Assembly (NCBI RefSeq): GCF_029643245.1
Contig: NZ_CP116398.1
Coordinates: 124,001 to 188,000, forward strand
Length of the DNA stretch: 64,000 nt
Source of the DNA: Methylomonas sp. EFPC3
GTDB lineage: Bacteria; Pseudomonadota; Gammaproteobacteria; Methylococcales; Methylomonadaceae
Direction of reading: 5' to 3'
Positions 37,388 through 45,971 of the stretch are shown piece after piece. Positions within the stretch are counted from its first letter, which is position 1. Each line of letters opens with the position of its first letter. Below the pieces are notes generated by a model. The model saw only the letters and a list, made by a program, of their open reading frames with translations, was not told where the DNA came from and searched no databases. A program made the position numbers and the translations under genes.

Positions 37388-37477
37388 AGCCGAGATACTT
37401 TCTTTTGCTTGGCCTCGGCAATTGCTCCATGCGTTGCTCTACCTCCTGCATCCATGCAGAAGGTGGCGAAGCCGCAA

Positions 37478-37512
37478 TAACCCTCTCCTGATGGAGAGGG
37501 CAGGGTGAGGAG
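37478..37512. repeat. CCCTCTCC-type REP palindrome
   Basis: CCCTCTCC at 37481-37488 and GGAGAGGG at 37493-37500 form a hairpin with a 4-base loop, followed by CAGGGTGAGG. The same kind of element occurs between mxaG and mxaI, so it is a dispersed repeat of this genome. Confidence 0.75.
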
Positions 37513-37692
37513 AACCAAAAAAATCATTTTTCCGGCGATTTGGCGTCCGAAACGCCGATTCAATCGCTATGCTGTTGAAGAGGCGCAGCGTCCCGTCAAA
37601 CGGTTCCCAGGTAGAACGAGGGAGACCTGGAAATTCAACGCCCGTGCTACTATTAAGCACCTAATGGTAATGACGGAAATGACCGGTAACTC

Positions 37693-39048
37693 ATGATCGA
37701 CCCCACGGCGTTACGCCCAAAAATCAAAAAATGCCTTAACGCGCTGGATGCGACCAAGCCGGTGGTTTTCGGCGACCATCCGTTGATCGAACGAGGCGTT
37801 AGCCAGGAACTTTACGTTGAAGGTTTGCACGGCTCGGAACGTGCGTTGGTGCAAGTGCTGGCCGACCGTATCGATTTCGACGAAGGCGGCGGTACCTATC
37901 TGTTTTCCGGCAATCGTGGCACCGGCAAAACCACCGAATTGATGCGGCTGGCCGAAATGTTGCGCGGCTTCGGTTGCGAAGTGTTTTACGTGGACATGGC
38001 CGAATATCTCAACCTGACCATGGCGGTGGAAATCACCGACTTTCTGATCAGCATGCTGGGCGGTTTGTCGGAAAAAGTCGAACAACGTTTCGGCGACGAC
38101 CCGGCGCGGACCGGCTTTTTCGAACGGGTTTGGAATTTCTTGCAAAGCGAAGTCAAGATAGATGAACTCGGTTTGGAAGGCGGAGATGACATTAAAGCCA
38201 GCCTGAAAATGTCCTTGCGCGAAAACCCGACCTTCAAGCAAAAGCTCCAGGAAAGTACCCGCGGCCACGTGGCCAAGTTGATGCAGGAATCCCGCCAATT
38301 CGTGGAAAGCACCGTCGAGTACATCCGCCAACAAAGCGGCGATCCGGCCAAAAAAGTGGTGCTGTTGCTGGATTCGGTAGAGCGTTTGCGTGGGGTTGGC
38401 GATAGCGAAGACGTGGGTAAAGTGTTTAAAAGCGTGGAAACCATATTTTCCGGCCACGCCGACAAGCTGCGCTTGTCGCCGTTATATTTGGTTTGCACCG
38501 TGCCGCCGTATTTGACCGCACTGGCCGGCAGTTTGGCGGCGCTATACTCCGGTGGGCGGATTTACATGCTACCCAGCGTCCACGTTTACGAAAACCGCCC
38601 GGAGGATGGCAAAGCCCCAGTGCCTTCGCCGACCGGGCTGAATGCCATGGTGGAAGTGGTTGGCCGCCGTTTTCCGGAATGGAGCCAATTTTTTACCGGG
38701 GAACAATTGCTGCGGCTGGCCGCCAACTCCGGCGGCGACCTGCGCGACTTTTTCCGCATGGTCGGTTTGAGCATTACCGAGGCTTTGTACCAAACCAGCC
38801 TGCCGCTGCCCGATAGCGTATTAAATGCCGCCGAAAGCGCCTTACGCAACGACATGCCGTTGGCCGACGACGACAGGCAAAAATTATCGCGGGTACTCAA
38901 TACTCATGAACGGCCCTTGGAAAGCCTGGACAAACTGCCGGACTTTGCTCGCCTGATCGAAGGCAAATATCTGCTCAATTACCGTAACGGCGTGGATTGG
39001 TACGACGTACACCCGCTGCTGCGCGACAGCGTGGCCCGTGGCGGCTGA
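37693..39048 (+). CDS. P-loop ATPase (AAA/STAND-like), partner of the repeat protein
   Basis: A 451-residue protein. Seen: Walker A in LFSGNRGTGKTTELMRLAEML (near residues 71-80) and a Walker B-like strand VVLLLDSVERLRG (near residues 222-230). A helical insert lies between them, and after them LYLVCTVPPYLTALAGSL and GGDLRDFFRMVGLSITEAL, a sensor/winged-helix-like region. No nuclease, protease or membrane domain is recognised. The next gene starts 11 bases inside this one (GTG), so the pair is translationally coupled. Such ATPase plus TPR pairs occur in bacterial conflict and signalling systems. That role here is inference. Confidence 0.72.
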   Translation: MIDPTALRPKIKKCLNALDATKPVVFGDHPLIERGVSQELYVEGLHGSERALVQVLADRIDFDEGGGTYLFSGNRGTGKTTELMRLAEMLRGFGCEVFYVDMAEYLNLTMAVEITDFLISMLGGLSEKVEQRFGDDPARTGFFERVWNFLQSEVKIDELGLEGGDDIKASLKMSLRENPTFKQKLQESTRGHVAKLMQESRQFVESTVEYIRQQSGDPAKKVVLLLDSVERLRGVGDSEDVGKVFKSVETIFSGHADKLRLSPLYLVCTVPPYLTALAGSLAALYSGGRIYMLPSVHVYENRPEDGKAPVPSPTGLNAMVEVVGRRFPEWSQFFTGEQLLRLAANSGGDLRDFFRMVGLSITEALYQTSLPLPDSVLNAAESALRNDMPLADDDRQKLSRVLNTHERPLESLDKLPDFARLIEGKYLLNYRNGVDWYDVHPLLRDSVARGG

Positions 39049-41416
39049 TTCTGCCTATCGGGCGGAGCTGGACGCTATCTGGCGCCGGCTGCGCCCGCAT
39101 CTGGAGTGGGCGGACGGCTTCAAACTGGCGATATTGTTCAGCCGCCATCCGGCCCCGGCCGAGGCGCTACGCCAACGCCTGTCGGATTTGCTGGCTTTCA
39201 ATACCTTGCCGGCGCGGCACTTGGTTTTACAGCATCCCGAACAATTGAACGACACCTTGGCAGCGGTGTTTGGGTATCGGCCGTTAGCCGCCGCCCGGCC
39301 GCCGCTGTGGCTGGAGGCGCGGCTGGACGGTGCCGCCCAGCGCCAGGCGGTCTGGCAATTGTTGTCCCGCCTCAACGAACGGCGTTTTTTGCTGGAACGG
39401 GACATGGCCTGCCCGTTGGTGCTGGTACTGCCCGCCGAACTGCGCCCCGAAGTGCCCGTCATGCTGCCGGACTTGTGGAGTATCCGCAGCTTTACCGCCG
39501 ACTTGCCGCTGCCGACGCTGCAACAACCGCCCGCCCGCCAACCCGAATCCGCGACACCGGCCGTTGCGCCGGCTGGCGGCCAAGCCTCGGCGGCGGAGCG
39601 CGAATGGCAGCGGCTCTGGCAAACCACCGCCGACAAATCCCGCTTGGCGGCGGAGGCCGGCTTCGCTGCCGCCGCAGAGGCTTTGGAGCGCATGGATTAC
39701 GCCGCCGCCGGCCAAATCGTCGGGCAACTGTTGCCGCTGCTGAAGCCGTTAGCCGAGCCGCAAAATACGCCATCGGACCAATTGCGCAATTACAGCGTCG
39801 CTTTAAATTACGCCGGCGACGTCGACCGAGCCCTGGGTCGGCTGGAAGCGGCCGGCGCCGCCTATGCGGAAAGTCTGGAATTGTGTCGGCAACTGCGCAC
39901 TGCGCTGGGCGACGCCCCGCAAACCCTGCGCGATTTGAGCGTGGCGTTGGACAATGTCGGTGACGTCGAGCAAGCCCTGGGCCGGCTGGAAGCGGCCGGC
40001 GCCGCCTATGCCGAAAGCCTGGAGCTGCGTCGGCAACTGCGCAGCGCGCTGGGCGACGCCCCGCAAACCCTGCGCGACTTGAGCGTGTCGTTGAACAAGC
40101 TTGGCGACGTCGAGCAAGCCCTGGGCCGACTGGAAGCGGCCGCCGCCGCCTATGGCGAAAGCCTGGAATTGTGCCGGCAACTGCGCAGCGCGCTGGGCGA
40201 CGCCCCGCAAACCCTGCGCGACTTGAGCGTGTCGTTGGACAATGTCGGTGACGTCGAACAAGCCCTGGGCCGGCTGGAAGCGGCCGGCGCCGCCTATGCC
40301 GAAAGCCTGGAGCTGCGTCGGCAACTGCGCAGCGCACTGGGCGACGCCCCGCAAACCCTGCGCGATTTGAGCGTGTCGTTGATCAAGCTCGGTGACGTCG
40401 AGCAAGCCCTGGGCCGGCTGGAAGCGGCCGGCGCCGCCTATGGCGAAAGCCTGGAATTGTGCCGGCAACTGCGTAGCGCGCTGGGCGACGCCCCGCAAAC
40501 CCTGCGCGACTTGAGCGTGTCGTTGGACAATGTCGGCAACGTCGAGCAAGCCCTGGGCCGGCTGGAAGCGGCCGGCGCCGCCTATGGCGAAAGCCTGGAA
40601 CTGCGCCGGCAACTGCGCAGCGCACTGGGCGACGCCCCGCAAACCCTGCGCGATTTGAGCGTGTCGTTGATCAAGCTCGGCGACGTCGAGCAAGCCCTGG
40701 GCCGGCTGGAAGCGGCCGCCGCCGCTTATGGCGAAAGCCTGGAATTGTGCCGGCAACTGCGTAGCGCGCTGGGCGACGCCCCGCAAACCCTGCGCGACTT
40801 GAGCGTGGCGTTGGGCAATGTCGGTGACGTCGAGCAAGCCCTGGGCCGGCTGGAAGCGGCCGGCACCGCCTATGCGGAAAGCCTGGATCTGCGTCGGCAA
40901 CTGCGCACTGCGCTAGGCGACGCTCCGCAAACCCTGCGCGACTTGAGTGTATCGTTGATCAAGCTCGGCGACGTCGAGCTAGCCCTGGGCCGGCTGGAAG
41001 CGGCGGGCGCCGCCTATGCGGAAAGCCTGGATTTGTTCCGGCAATTGCGCACTTCGCTGGGCGACGCCCCGCAAACCCTGCGCGATTTGAGCGTGGCGTT
41101 GATCAAGCTCGGTGACGTCGAGCAAGCCCTGGGCCGGCTGGAACCGGCCGGCGCCGCCTATGCGGAAAGCTTGGAACTGCGCCAGCAACTGCGCAACGCG
41201 CTGGGCGACGCCCCGCAAACCCTGCGCGACTTGAGCCTGTCGTTGAACAATGTCGGCGACATCAAGCAAGCCCAGGGCCGGCTGCAAGCGGCTCGTGCCG
41301 CCTATGCCGAGAGTTTGGCGATTTGTCAGCGTTTGACCGCCGTATTGCCGGAGGTGCCGCAATTTGCAGACGATTTGAAATGGGTGCAAGCCAAGCTGGA
41401 TGCACTTGATGGTTAG
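39038..41416 (+). CDS. TPR protein with near-identical 48-residue repeats
   Basis: A 792-residue protein starting at GTG 39038, inside the end of the ATPase gene. The N-terminal part (about 1-175) is a globular domain with PLWLEARLDGAAQRQAVWQL, LNERRFLLER, LVLVLPAEL and DLWSIRSF, a block I associate with TPR/STAND proteins but cannot name. A Pro/Ala linker and a helical segment follow. From residue about 242 a degenerate repeat precedes ten full repeats of LGDAPQTLRDLS... (48 residues, TPR-like two-helix units) and a truncated cap. The repeats are nearly identical, far more so than in ordinary TPR proteins. Together with the ATPase it may form a ligand- or partner-sensing scaffold. Confidence 0.75.
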   Translation: MAADSAYRAELDAIWRRLRPHLEWADGFKLAILFSRHPAPAEALRQRLSDLLAFNTLPARHLVLQHPEQLNDTLAAVFGYRPLAAARPPLWLEARLDGAAQRQAVWQLLSRLNERRFLLERDMACPLVLVLPAELRPEVPVMLPDLWSIRSFTADLPLPTLQQPPARQPESATPAVAPAGGQASAAEREWQRLWQTTADKSRLAAEAGFAAAAEALERMDYAAAGQIVGQLLPLLKPLAEPQNTPSDQLRNYSVALNYAGDVDRALGRLEAAGAAYAESLELCRQLRTALGDAPQTLRDLSVALDNVGDVEQALGRLEAAGAAYAESLELRRQLRSALGDAPQTLRDLSVSLNKLGDVEQALGRLEAAAAAYGESLELCRQLRSALGDAPQTLRDLSVSLDNVGDVEQALGRLEAAGAAYAESLELRRQLRSALGDAPQTLRDLSVSLIKLGDVEQALGRLEAAGAAYGESLELCRQLRSALGDAPQTLRDLSVSLDNVGNVEQALGRLEAAGAAYGESLELRRQLRSALGDAPQTLRDLSVSLIKLGDVEQALGRLEAAAAAYGESLELCRQLRSALGDAPQTLRDLSVALGNVGDVEQALGRLEAAGTAYAESLDLRRQLRTALGDAPQTLRDLSVSLIKLGDVELALGRLEAAGAAYAESLDLFRQLRTSLGDAPQTLRDLSVALIKLGDVEQALGRLEPAGAAYAESLELRQQLRNALGDAPQTLRDLSLSLNNVGDIKQAQGRLQAARAAYAESLAICQRLTAVLPEVPQFADDLKWVQAKLDALDG
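39905..41344 (+). repeat. Ten tandem 144-bp repeats (TPR units)
   Basis: Each unit begins with CTGGGCGACGCCCCGCAAAC or a close variant at 39905, 40049, 40193, 40337, 40481, 40625, 40769, 40913, 41057 and 41201, exactly 144 bp apart. Units alternate between two subtypes over most of the array, giving a 288-bp higher-order period. Base-level similarity also at third codon positions indicates recent duplication or gene conversion. Confidence 0.95.
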
Positions 41417-41476
41417 GGTTTGCTAAGCGCCCCCGGACAGCGGAACCGTTGACCTCTGTCTTGATAACCAATCCCC

Positions 41477-42133
41477 TTAAGCCGCCGAACTCTTAACAAT
41501 CCCCTGCCGGCTGGCGAGCAACGTCATTTCCGACATCGTTTTAACGCCCAACTTTTCCTTGATTGCGGTGCTGTGGTTGCAGACCGTCTTGTAACTCAAA
41601 CACAGTTTTTCTGCGGCTTCGCGGGTGCTGAGGCCGTTGGCCAGCAGGCAGAAGATGTCGAACTCGCGCGGCGACAGCGATTTGATCTTGTACGACTCGT
41701 CCTGGCCTACCGCCATGTTGACCGCCAATTGCTGGGCCAGGTCGGGGTCGATGTAAGTGTTGCCTTCGGCGATGGCGCAGACGGCGGTGACCAAGGTGTC
41801 CGGTTCGTTGTTTTTAGTGATGTAGCCTTTGGCGCCGGCCTTGATCGCGCGGGTGACGTAGACCAGTTCGTTATGAATGCTGAAGACCAGTATCCGGCAA
41901 GCCGGGTGCCGGCTCAGCAGGCGCCGCACCGATTCCAGACCGCCCAGGCCGGGCATCGATAAATCCATCACCACGACGTCCGGGGTGTGCCTGGAATAAA
42001 TCTGGCAGGCGGTTTCGCCGCGGTCGGCTTCGTAGATTTCGCCGATGCGCTCGGACAGCGACAGGTAGGTCTTGTAACCGGCTCGGACCACGGCGTGGTC
42101 GTCCACCAATAACACGCTGATTTTGTTTGCCAC
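41477..42133 (-). CDS. mxaB: LuxR-family response regulator, MxaB-like
   Basis: A receiver plus LuxR helix-turn-helix regulator of 218 residues. Seen: SVLLVDDHAVVRAGY, phospho-acceptor in VVMDLSMPGLGG, the KGYITKNNEP loop, and a C-terminal HTH (LSPREFDIFCLLANGLSTRE, then EKLCLSYKTVCNHSTAI). GTG at 42133 is preferred because GAGGAAG lies 8 bases before it; TTG at 42139 is also open. It is divergent from mxaF. MxaB of methylotrophs is this kind of regulator and is required for mxaF expression. The name rests on family and position. Confidence 0.72.
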   Translation of the reverse strand: MANKISVLLVDDHAVVRAGYKTYLSLSERIGEIYEADRGETACQIYSRHTPDVVVMDLSMPGLGGLESVRRLLSRHPACRILVFSIHNELVYVTRAIKAGAKGYITKNNEPDTLVTAVCAIAEGNTYIDPDLAQQLAVNMAVGQDESYKIKSLSPREFDIFCLLANGLSTREAAEKLCLSYKTVCNHSTAIKEKLGVKTMSEMTLLASRQGIVKSSAA

Positions 42134-42601
42134 AGGCAATACTTCCTCTTTCGCGGATTGCTGAATCGTTTCCGGCCGTTTCTATGCTCGCGGCCGCGGC
42201 CATCATGCCGTTTTTTGATCTGCGAAACCATGGGAGCTTTTCCTGTTTGCAGTTGGTTGGCGATGGGAAAGATTCCGCTGCTTTTCACGCGATTTTCCCG
42301 TGCTTTTCGTGGATTATTCCGTAACGCCGGGCCGGGCGGTTTCTTTACCATTTCCCGTCAGCATGGCCCGGTAGGTCTAAGTCAATGATGTGTGCGAATT
42401 GATCGAGACTGCTGATCTGAAAAAGTCAGGAGATTGCCGTACTGCGGCGTCTCGCGTTAACGGATAAACGCCAAAATCAAAGCACAGCTTGCTATTGATT
42501 TTGCCCGGATACGCCCGTCGCGTATCCGCTTTTAACGGAAGGCTCCCCTAACCAACCGATTTGCCGGGCCATGCACTCTAATAAACAACATAGGAGGATT
42601 C
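42134..42601. other. mxaB-mxaF divergent control region
   Basis: A 468-bp region without a gene. It should contain the promoters of mxaB and of the mxa operon. A palindrome at 42506-42528 (listed separately) is the clearest element. A strong ribosome-binding site (AGGAGG at about 42592) precedes the mxaF ATG. No sigma-70 promoter could be fixed with confidence. Confidence 0.6.
42506..42528. promoter_or_regulatory. Palindrome upstream of mxaF (possible operator or leader hairpin)
   Basis: CGGATACG at 42506-42513 and CGTATCCG at 42521-42528 are perfect inverted repeats around a 7-base spacer, about 75 bases before the mxaF ATG. LuxR-family dimers bind inverted repeats, so an MxaB site is possible. 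A stem in the 5' untranslated mRNA is the alternative. Confidence 0.4.
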
Positions 42602-44411
42602 ATGCAAATTTCACGGTTTGCCAAGAACGTGGCGACATCGGCCGTTTTGACCGGAGCAGCGTTGAGCGTGCCGCAATCGGCGCAAGCGAATAAAGAGCTG
42701 GAGCAACTTTCCAAACAAAACACCAATTGGGTGATGCAGACCAAGGATTACGGCTCCACCCATTTCAGCGAGATGATCGACATCAACGCCAACAACGTCA
42801 AGAACCTGAAAGTGGCATGGTCTTTCTCGACCGGCGTACTGAACGGCCATGAAGGCGGGCCGCTGGTGGTCGACGGCATTATGTACGTACACACCCCGTA
42901 TCCGAACAACGTGTTCGCGATCGATTTGAACGAGCCGGACAAGATCCTGTGGCAGTTCAAACCCAAACAAAACCCGGCGGCCCGCGCGGTTGCCTGCTGC
43001 GACGTGGTCAACCGCGGTCTGGCCTATGCGCCGGCCGGCAAGGATTATCCGGCCACGATCTTCTTGAACCAGTTGGACGGTCACGTCGTGGCTTTGAACG
43101 CCAAGACCGGCGAGCTGCGTTGGAAAATGGAAAAACTCCGACATCGCCATGGGCTCGACCTTGACTGTCGCGCCGTTCGTGGCCAAGGATAAAGTCATCG
43201 TCGGTTCCTCCGGCGCCGAACTGGGTGTGCGCGGCTACGCTACCGCCTTTAACATCAAGGACGGCAAGCAAGAGTGGCGGGTTTACGCCACCGGTCCGGA
43301 CGAAGACATCAAATTGTCGAAAGACTTCAATAAAGCTAACCCGCATTACGGCCAGTTCGGTCTGGGTCTGAAAACCTGGGAAGGCGACGCCTGGAAAATC
43401 GGTGGCGGCACCAACTGGGGTTGGTACGCTTACGACACTGAGTTAGAAATGTTGTACTACGGCTCCGGCAACCCGGCACCGTGGAACGAAACCATGCGTC
43501 CCGGCGACAACAAATGGACCATGACCATCTGGGGCCGCGACATCAACAGCGGCGAAGCTAAATTCGGCTACCAAAAAACCCCGCACGACGAGTGGGACTA
43601 TGCCGGCGTCAACTACATGGGCTTGTCCGAGCAAGTGGTCGACGGCAAGAAACGCAAACTGCTGACCCATCCGGACCGTAACGGTATCGTTTACACCCTG
43701 GACCGGGAAAACGGCGATCTGATCAATGCCTTCAAGATCGACGACACTGTCAACTGGGTGAAAAAAGTCGATCTGAAAACCGGTCTGCCGGTGCGCGATC
43801 CGGAATATTCGACCCACATGGATCACCAAGCCACCGGCATCTGCCCGTCGGCGATGGGTTACCACAACCAGGGCATCGAGTCTTACGACCCGAATAAGCA
43901 ACTGTTCTTCATGGGCGTCAACCACATCTGTATGGATTGGGAACCGTTCATGCTGCCTTACCGGGCCGGCCAATTCTTCGTCGGCGCGACGTTGAACATG
44001 TATCCGGGTCCTAAAGGCACCCTGGGTCAAGTCAAAGCCATGAACTCGGTCACCGGCAAAATGGAATGGGAAGTTCAGGAGAAATTCGCGGTCTGGGGCG
44101 GCACCATGGCCACCGCCGGCGACTTGGTTTTCTACGGCACCTTGGACGGCTACATCAAAGCCCGCCACTCCAAAACCGGTGAAGAGCTGTGGAAGTTCAA
44201 ACTGCCTTCCGGCGTTATCGGTCACCCGATCACCTATAAACACAACAACAAACAGTATGTTGCGATTTATTACGGTGTCGGCGGTTGGCCGGGCGTTGGT
44301 TTGGTATTCGACCTGGCCGACCCGACCGCCGGTCTGGGCGCGGTGGGTGCGTTCAAGGAATTGGCGCACTACACCCAAATGGGCGGCGGCGTGATGGTGT
44401 TCTCGCTGTAA
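42602..44411 (+). CDS. mxaF: Methanol dehydrogenase large subunit MxaF, apparent +1 frameshift at 43131-43135
   Basis: PQQ- and calcium-dependent methanol dehydrogenase alpha subunit, periplasmic. It would be 602 residues, the family length, if one A is removed from the run at 43131-43135. The given sequence breaks after [10 protein letters not shown] and resumes at [10 protein letters not shown]; with four A the bridge reads N-S-D-I-A. Seen: signal peptide cleaved after SAQA, the vicinal cysteine pair Cys132-Cys133 (AVACCDVV), tryptophan-docking propeller repeats, and the catalytic aspartate in [10 protein letters not shown]. There Ala follows two residues after Asp, where lanthanide XoxF enzymes have a second Asp, so this is the calcium type. 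Strong AGGAGG ribosome-binding site. Confidence 0.95.
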
Positions 44412-44413
44412 AT

Positions 44414-44479
44414 CGTAGGGTGGGCATGCTATGCCCACCTGGTTGCCGAATTCGGTGGGCACGTGGTGCCCACCCTACG
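44414..44479. repeat. GTAGGGTGGGCA REP pair between mxaF and mxaJ
   Basis: CGTAGGGTGGGCA at 44414 pairs with TGCCCACCCTACG ending at 44479. Shorter GTGGGCA/TGCCCAC stems lie inside it, allowing alternative folds. It occupies nearly the whole mxaF-mxaJ gap. It may stabilise the mxaF end of the transcript or reduce read-through, as REP hairpins do in operons. Confidence 0.85.
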
Positions 44480-44493
44480 TCAGATTGGAAAAC

Positions 44494-45336
44494 ATGAAAA
44501 ACACTATCCGCATTTTTACCGCATTGGCTCTGGGCCTGGGTTTTGCCACGGCCCAAGCCGAGCAACCGGCGTTGAAAGTCTGCACCGCCGAAAACGAAAT
44601 GCCTTATGCCAACCAAGCCGGCGAGGGCTTCGAGAACAAGCTGGCGCACTACGTAGCCGAGCAAATGGGCCGCAAGCTGGAAACGGTGACCTGGACCGAC
44701 CCGCGTTACTTCATCCGCGACTACCTGGACAAGGGCTTGTGCGACGTGGTGATGGGTGTCGATGCCGGCGATCCGCGCCTGCTGACTACGGCGCCGTATT
44801 ACCGCTCCGGTTACGTCTTTATCAGCCGCGAGCAGGATGCGCTGGATCTGCAGAACTGGGACAGTCCGGCACTGAAACAAGCCAAACGCATCGCTTTCGC
44901 GCCGGGTACGCCGGCCGAGACCATGTTGCGGACCATCGGCCGTTACAACGAAATGTTCAATTACCAACAAGAATTGGCCGGCTTCAAGTCCAAGCGTAAC
45001 CAGTACGTCAAATACGACAACGACAAACTGGTCAACGAAGTGGCATCCGGCAAAGCCGAAATCGCGATTTTGTGGGGACCGGCGGCGGCGCGTTACGTGA
45101 AGGCTGCGGCGACACCACTGACGATGACGCTGATTCCGGATAACGCCAAGCGTGCCGACGGCGAGAAAGTCGGTCTGCACTACAGCACCGCGATCGGGGT
45201 GCGCAAAGGCGATACCGCATTGCTGGAGCAATTGAACAAAATCGTGCGCGAGAAACAGGACGATATCGAGGAACTGCTGGAAGCGGAAGGTATTCCGCTG
45301 CTGGAGGAACCCGCTAGCGCCTTGTCCATGAACTAA
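44494..45336 (+). CDS. mxaJ: Methanol oxidation protein MxaJ
   Basis: A periplasmic binding-protein-like accessory of methanol dehydrogenase, 280 residues. Seen: signal peptide (FTALALGLGFATAQA), LKVCTAENEMPYANQAGEGF, TDPRYFIRDYLDKGLCDVVMGVDAG and YYRSGYVFISREQDALDLQNW, typical of MxaJ. The start is the ATG just after the REP element; an ATG at 44431 lies inside the repeat and is rejected. The exact function of MxaJ is not settled; it associates with the enzyme and is needed for activity. Confidence 0.94.
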   Translation: MKNTIRIFTALALGLGFATAQAEQPALKVCTAENEMPYANQAGEGFENKLAHYVAEQMGRKLETVTWTDPRYFIRDYLDKGLCDVVMGVDAGDPRLLTTAPYYRSGYVFISREQDALDLQNWDSPALKQAKRIAFAPGTPAETMLRTIGRYNEMFNYQQELAGFKSKRNQYVKYDNDKLVNEVASGKAEIAILWGPAAARYVKAAATPLTMTLIPDNAKRADGEKVGLHYSTAIGVRKGDTALLEQLNKIVREKQDDIEELLEAEGIPLLEEPASALSMN

Positions 45337-45349
45337 CAGGAATCATTTA

Positions 45350-45826
45350 ATGAAATTGAAGACATTTTTCAACGGCGTAGCGCTGACTCTGTCGCTGGCA
45401 ACGGTGTCCGCCGTTCAAGCAGACATCACCTTGCGTCATGCCTTGACCGGCGAAGCGCTGGATTTGAGTTTCGCCAAGAAAGGCGGCAATACCGACAAAT
45501 TCAAGCAATTCATGCAGACCGGCAAAAACCCTTACAACGGCGACGCCGAAGCCGCCAAGAAGGGCGAGAGCCTGTACATGACCGGCTGCTCCGGCTGCCA
45601 CGGCCACGAAGCCGAAGGCAAACTGGGTCCCGGTCTGGCCGACGACTACTGGACCTATCCGCGCGGTCTGACCGACCAGGGCTTGTTCGAAATCCTGTTC
45701 GGCGGCGCCAACGGCATGATGGGCCCGCAATACGTCAACTTCAGCACCGACGACATGCTGCACATCATGGCGTTCTTGCGCAGCATTTATAAGGGCGATC
45801 CGAAGAAGGCGGAGTGGTTGAAATAA
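45350..45826 (+). CDS. mxaG: Cytochrome cL (MxaG)
   Basis: The specific electron acceptor of methanol dehydrogenase, a periplasmic c-type cytochrome of 158 residues. Seen: signal peptide cleaved after VQA, the heme-binding CSGCH motif near residues 80-84, and a likely axial methionine in GGANGMMGPQYVNFS. It starts 13 bases after mxaJ. A pair of REP hairpins follows its stop. Confidence 0.95.
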   Translation: MKLKTFFNGVALTLSLATVSAVQADITLRHALTGEALDLSFAKKGGNTDKFKQFMQTGKNPYNGDAEAAKKGESLYMTGCSGCHGHEAEGKLGPGLADDYWTYPRGLTDQGLFEILFGGANGMMGPQYVNFSTDDMLHIMAFLRSIYKGDPKKAEWLK

Positions 45827-45827
45827 A

Positions 45828-45952
45828 CACCCTCACCCCCGGCCCCTCTCCCAGAGGGAGAGGGGAGATAACCCCTAACCGCTTAAATCGCAACAGGCCA
45901 AAAAAAACCCTCTCTCACATTGGGAGAGAGGTTGGGGTGAGGGATATTAATT
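45828..45952. repeat. Two CCCTCTCC-type REP hairpins between mxaG and mxaI
   Basis: Arms CCCCTCTCCC at 45843-45852 and GGGAGAGGGG at 45856-45865 form one stem. CCTCTCTC at 45909-45916 and GAGAGAGG at 45924-45931 form the second. They are flanked by CCCTCACCCC and GGGGTGAGGG in opposite orientation, so the pair could also fold into one long stem. No gene lies here. Confidence 0.88.
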
Positions 45953-45971
45953 GATTTATTAGGAGATCAAC

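Larger units (their letters stand above)
37310..37692. other. Repeat-rich gene-free stretch
   Basis: Between the MxaD-like gene and the ATPase gene. It holds at least two palindromic elements (listed separately) and a GTCGC-TGAC-GCGAC hairpin near 37347. No gene was recognised. This is a probable site of REP-type element insertion. Confidence 0.5.

Noticed and set aside
39803..40900. Long minus-strand open frame (365 codons) across the TPR repeats
   Set aside because: It is the mirror of the repeated 144-bp unit, whose GC-rich codons leave an antisense frame open; no ribosome-binding site and a low-complexity Gln/Arg/Gly-rich product.
37693..41416. CRISPR array as an explanation of the regular repeats
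   Set aside because: The 144-bp units are contiguous, in frame and encode TPR helices; there are no spacers.
43443..44462. 339-codon minus-strand open frame opposite mxaF
   Set aside because: Antisense of the highly conserved mxaF; the product has no recognisable family.
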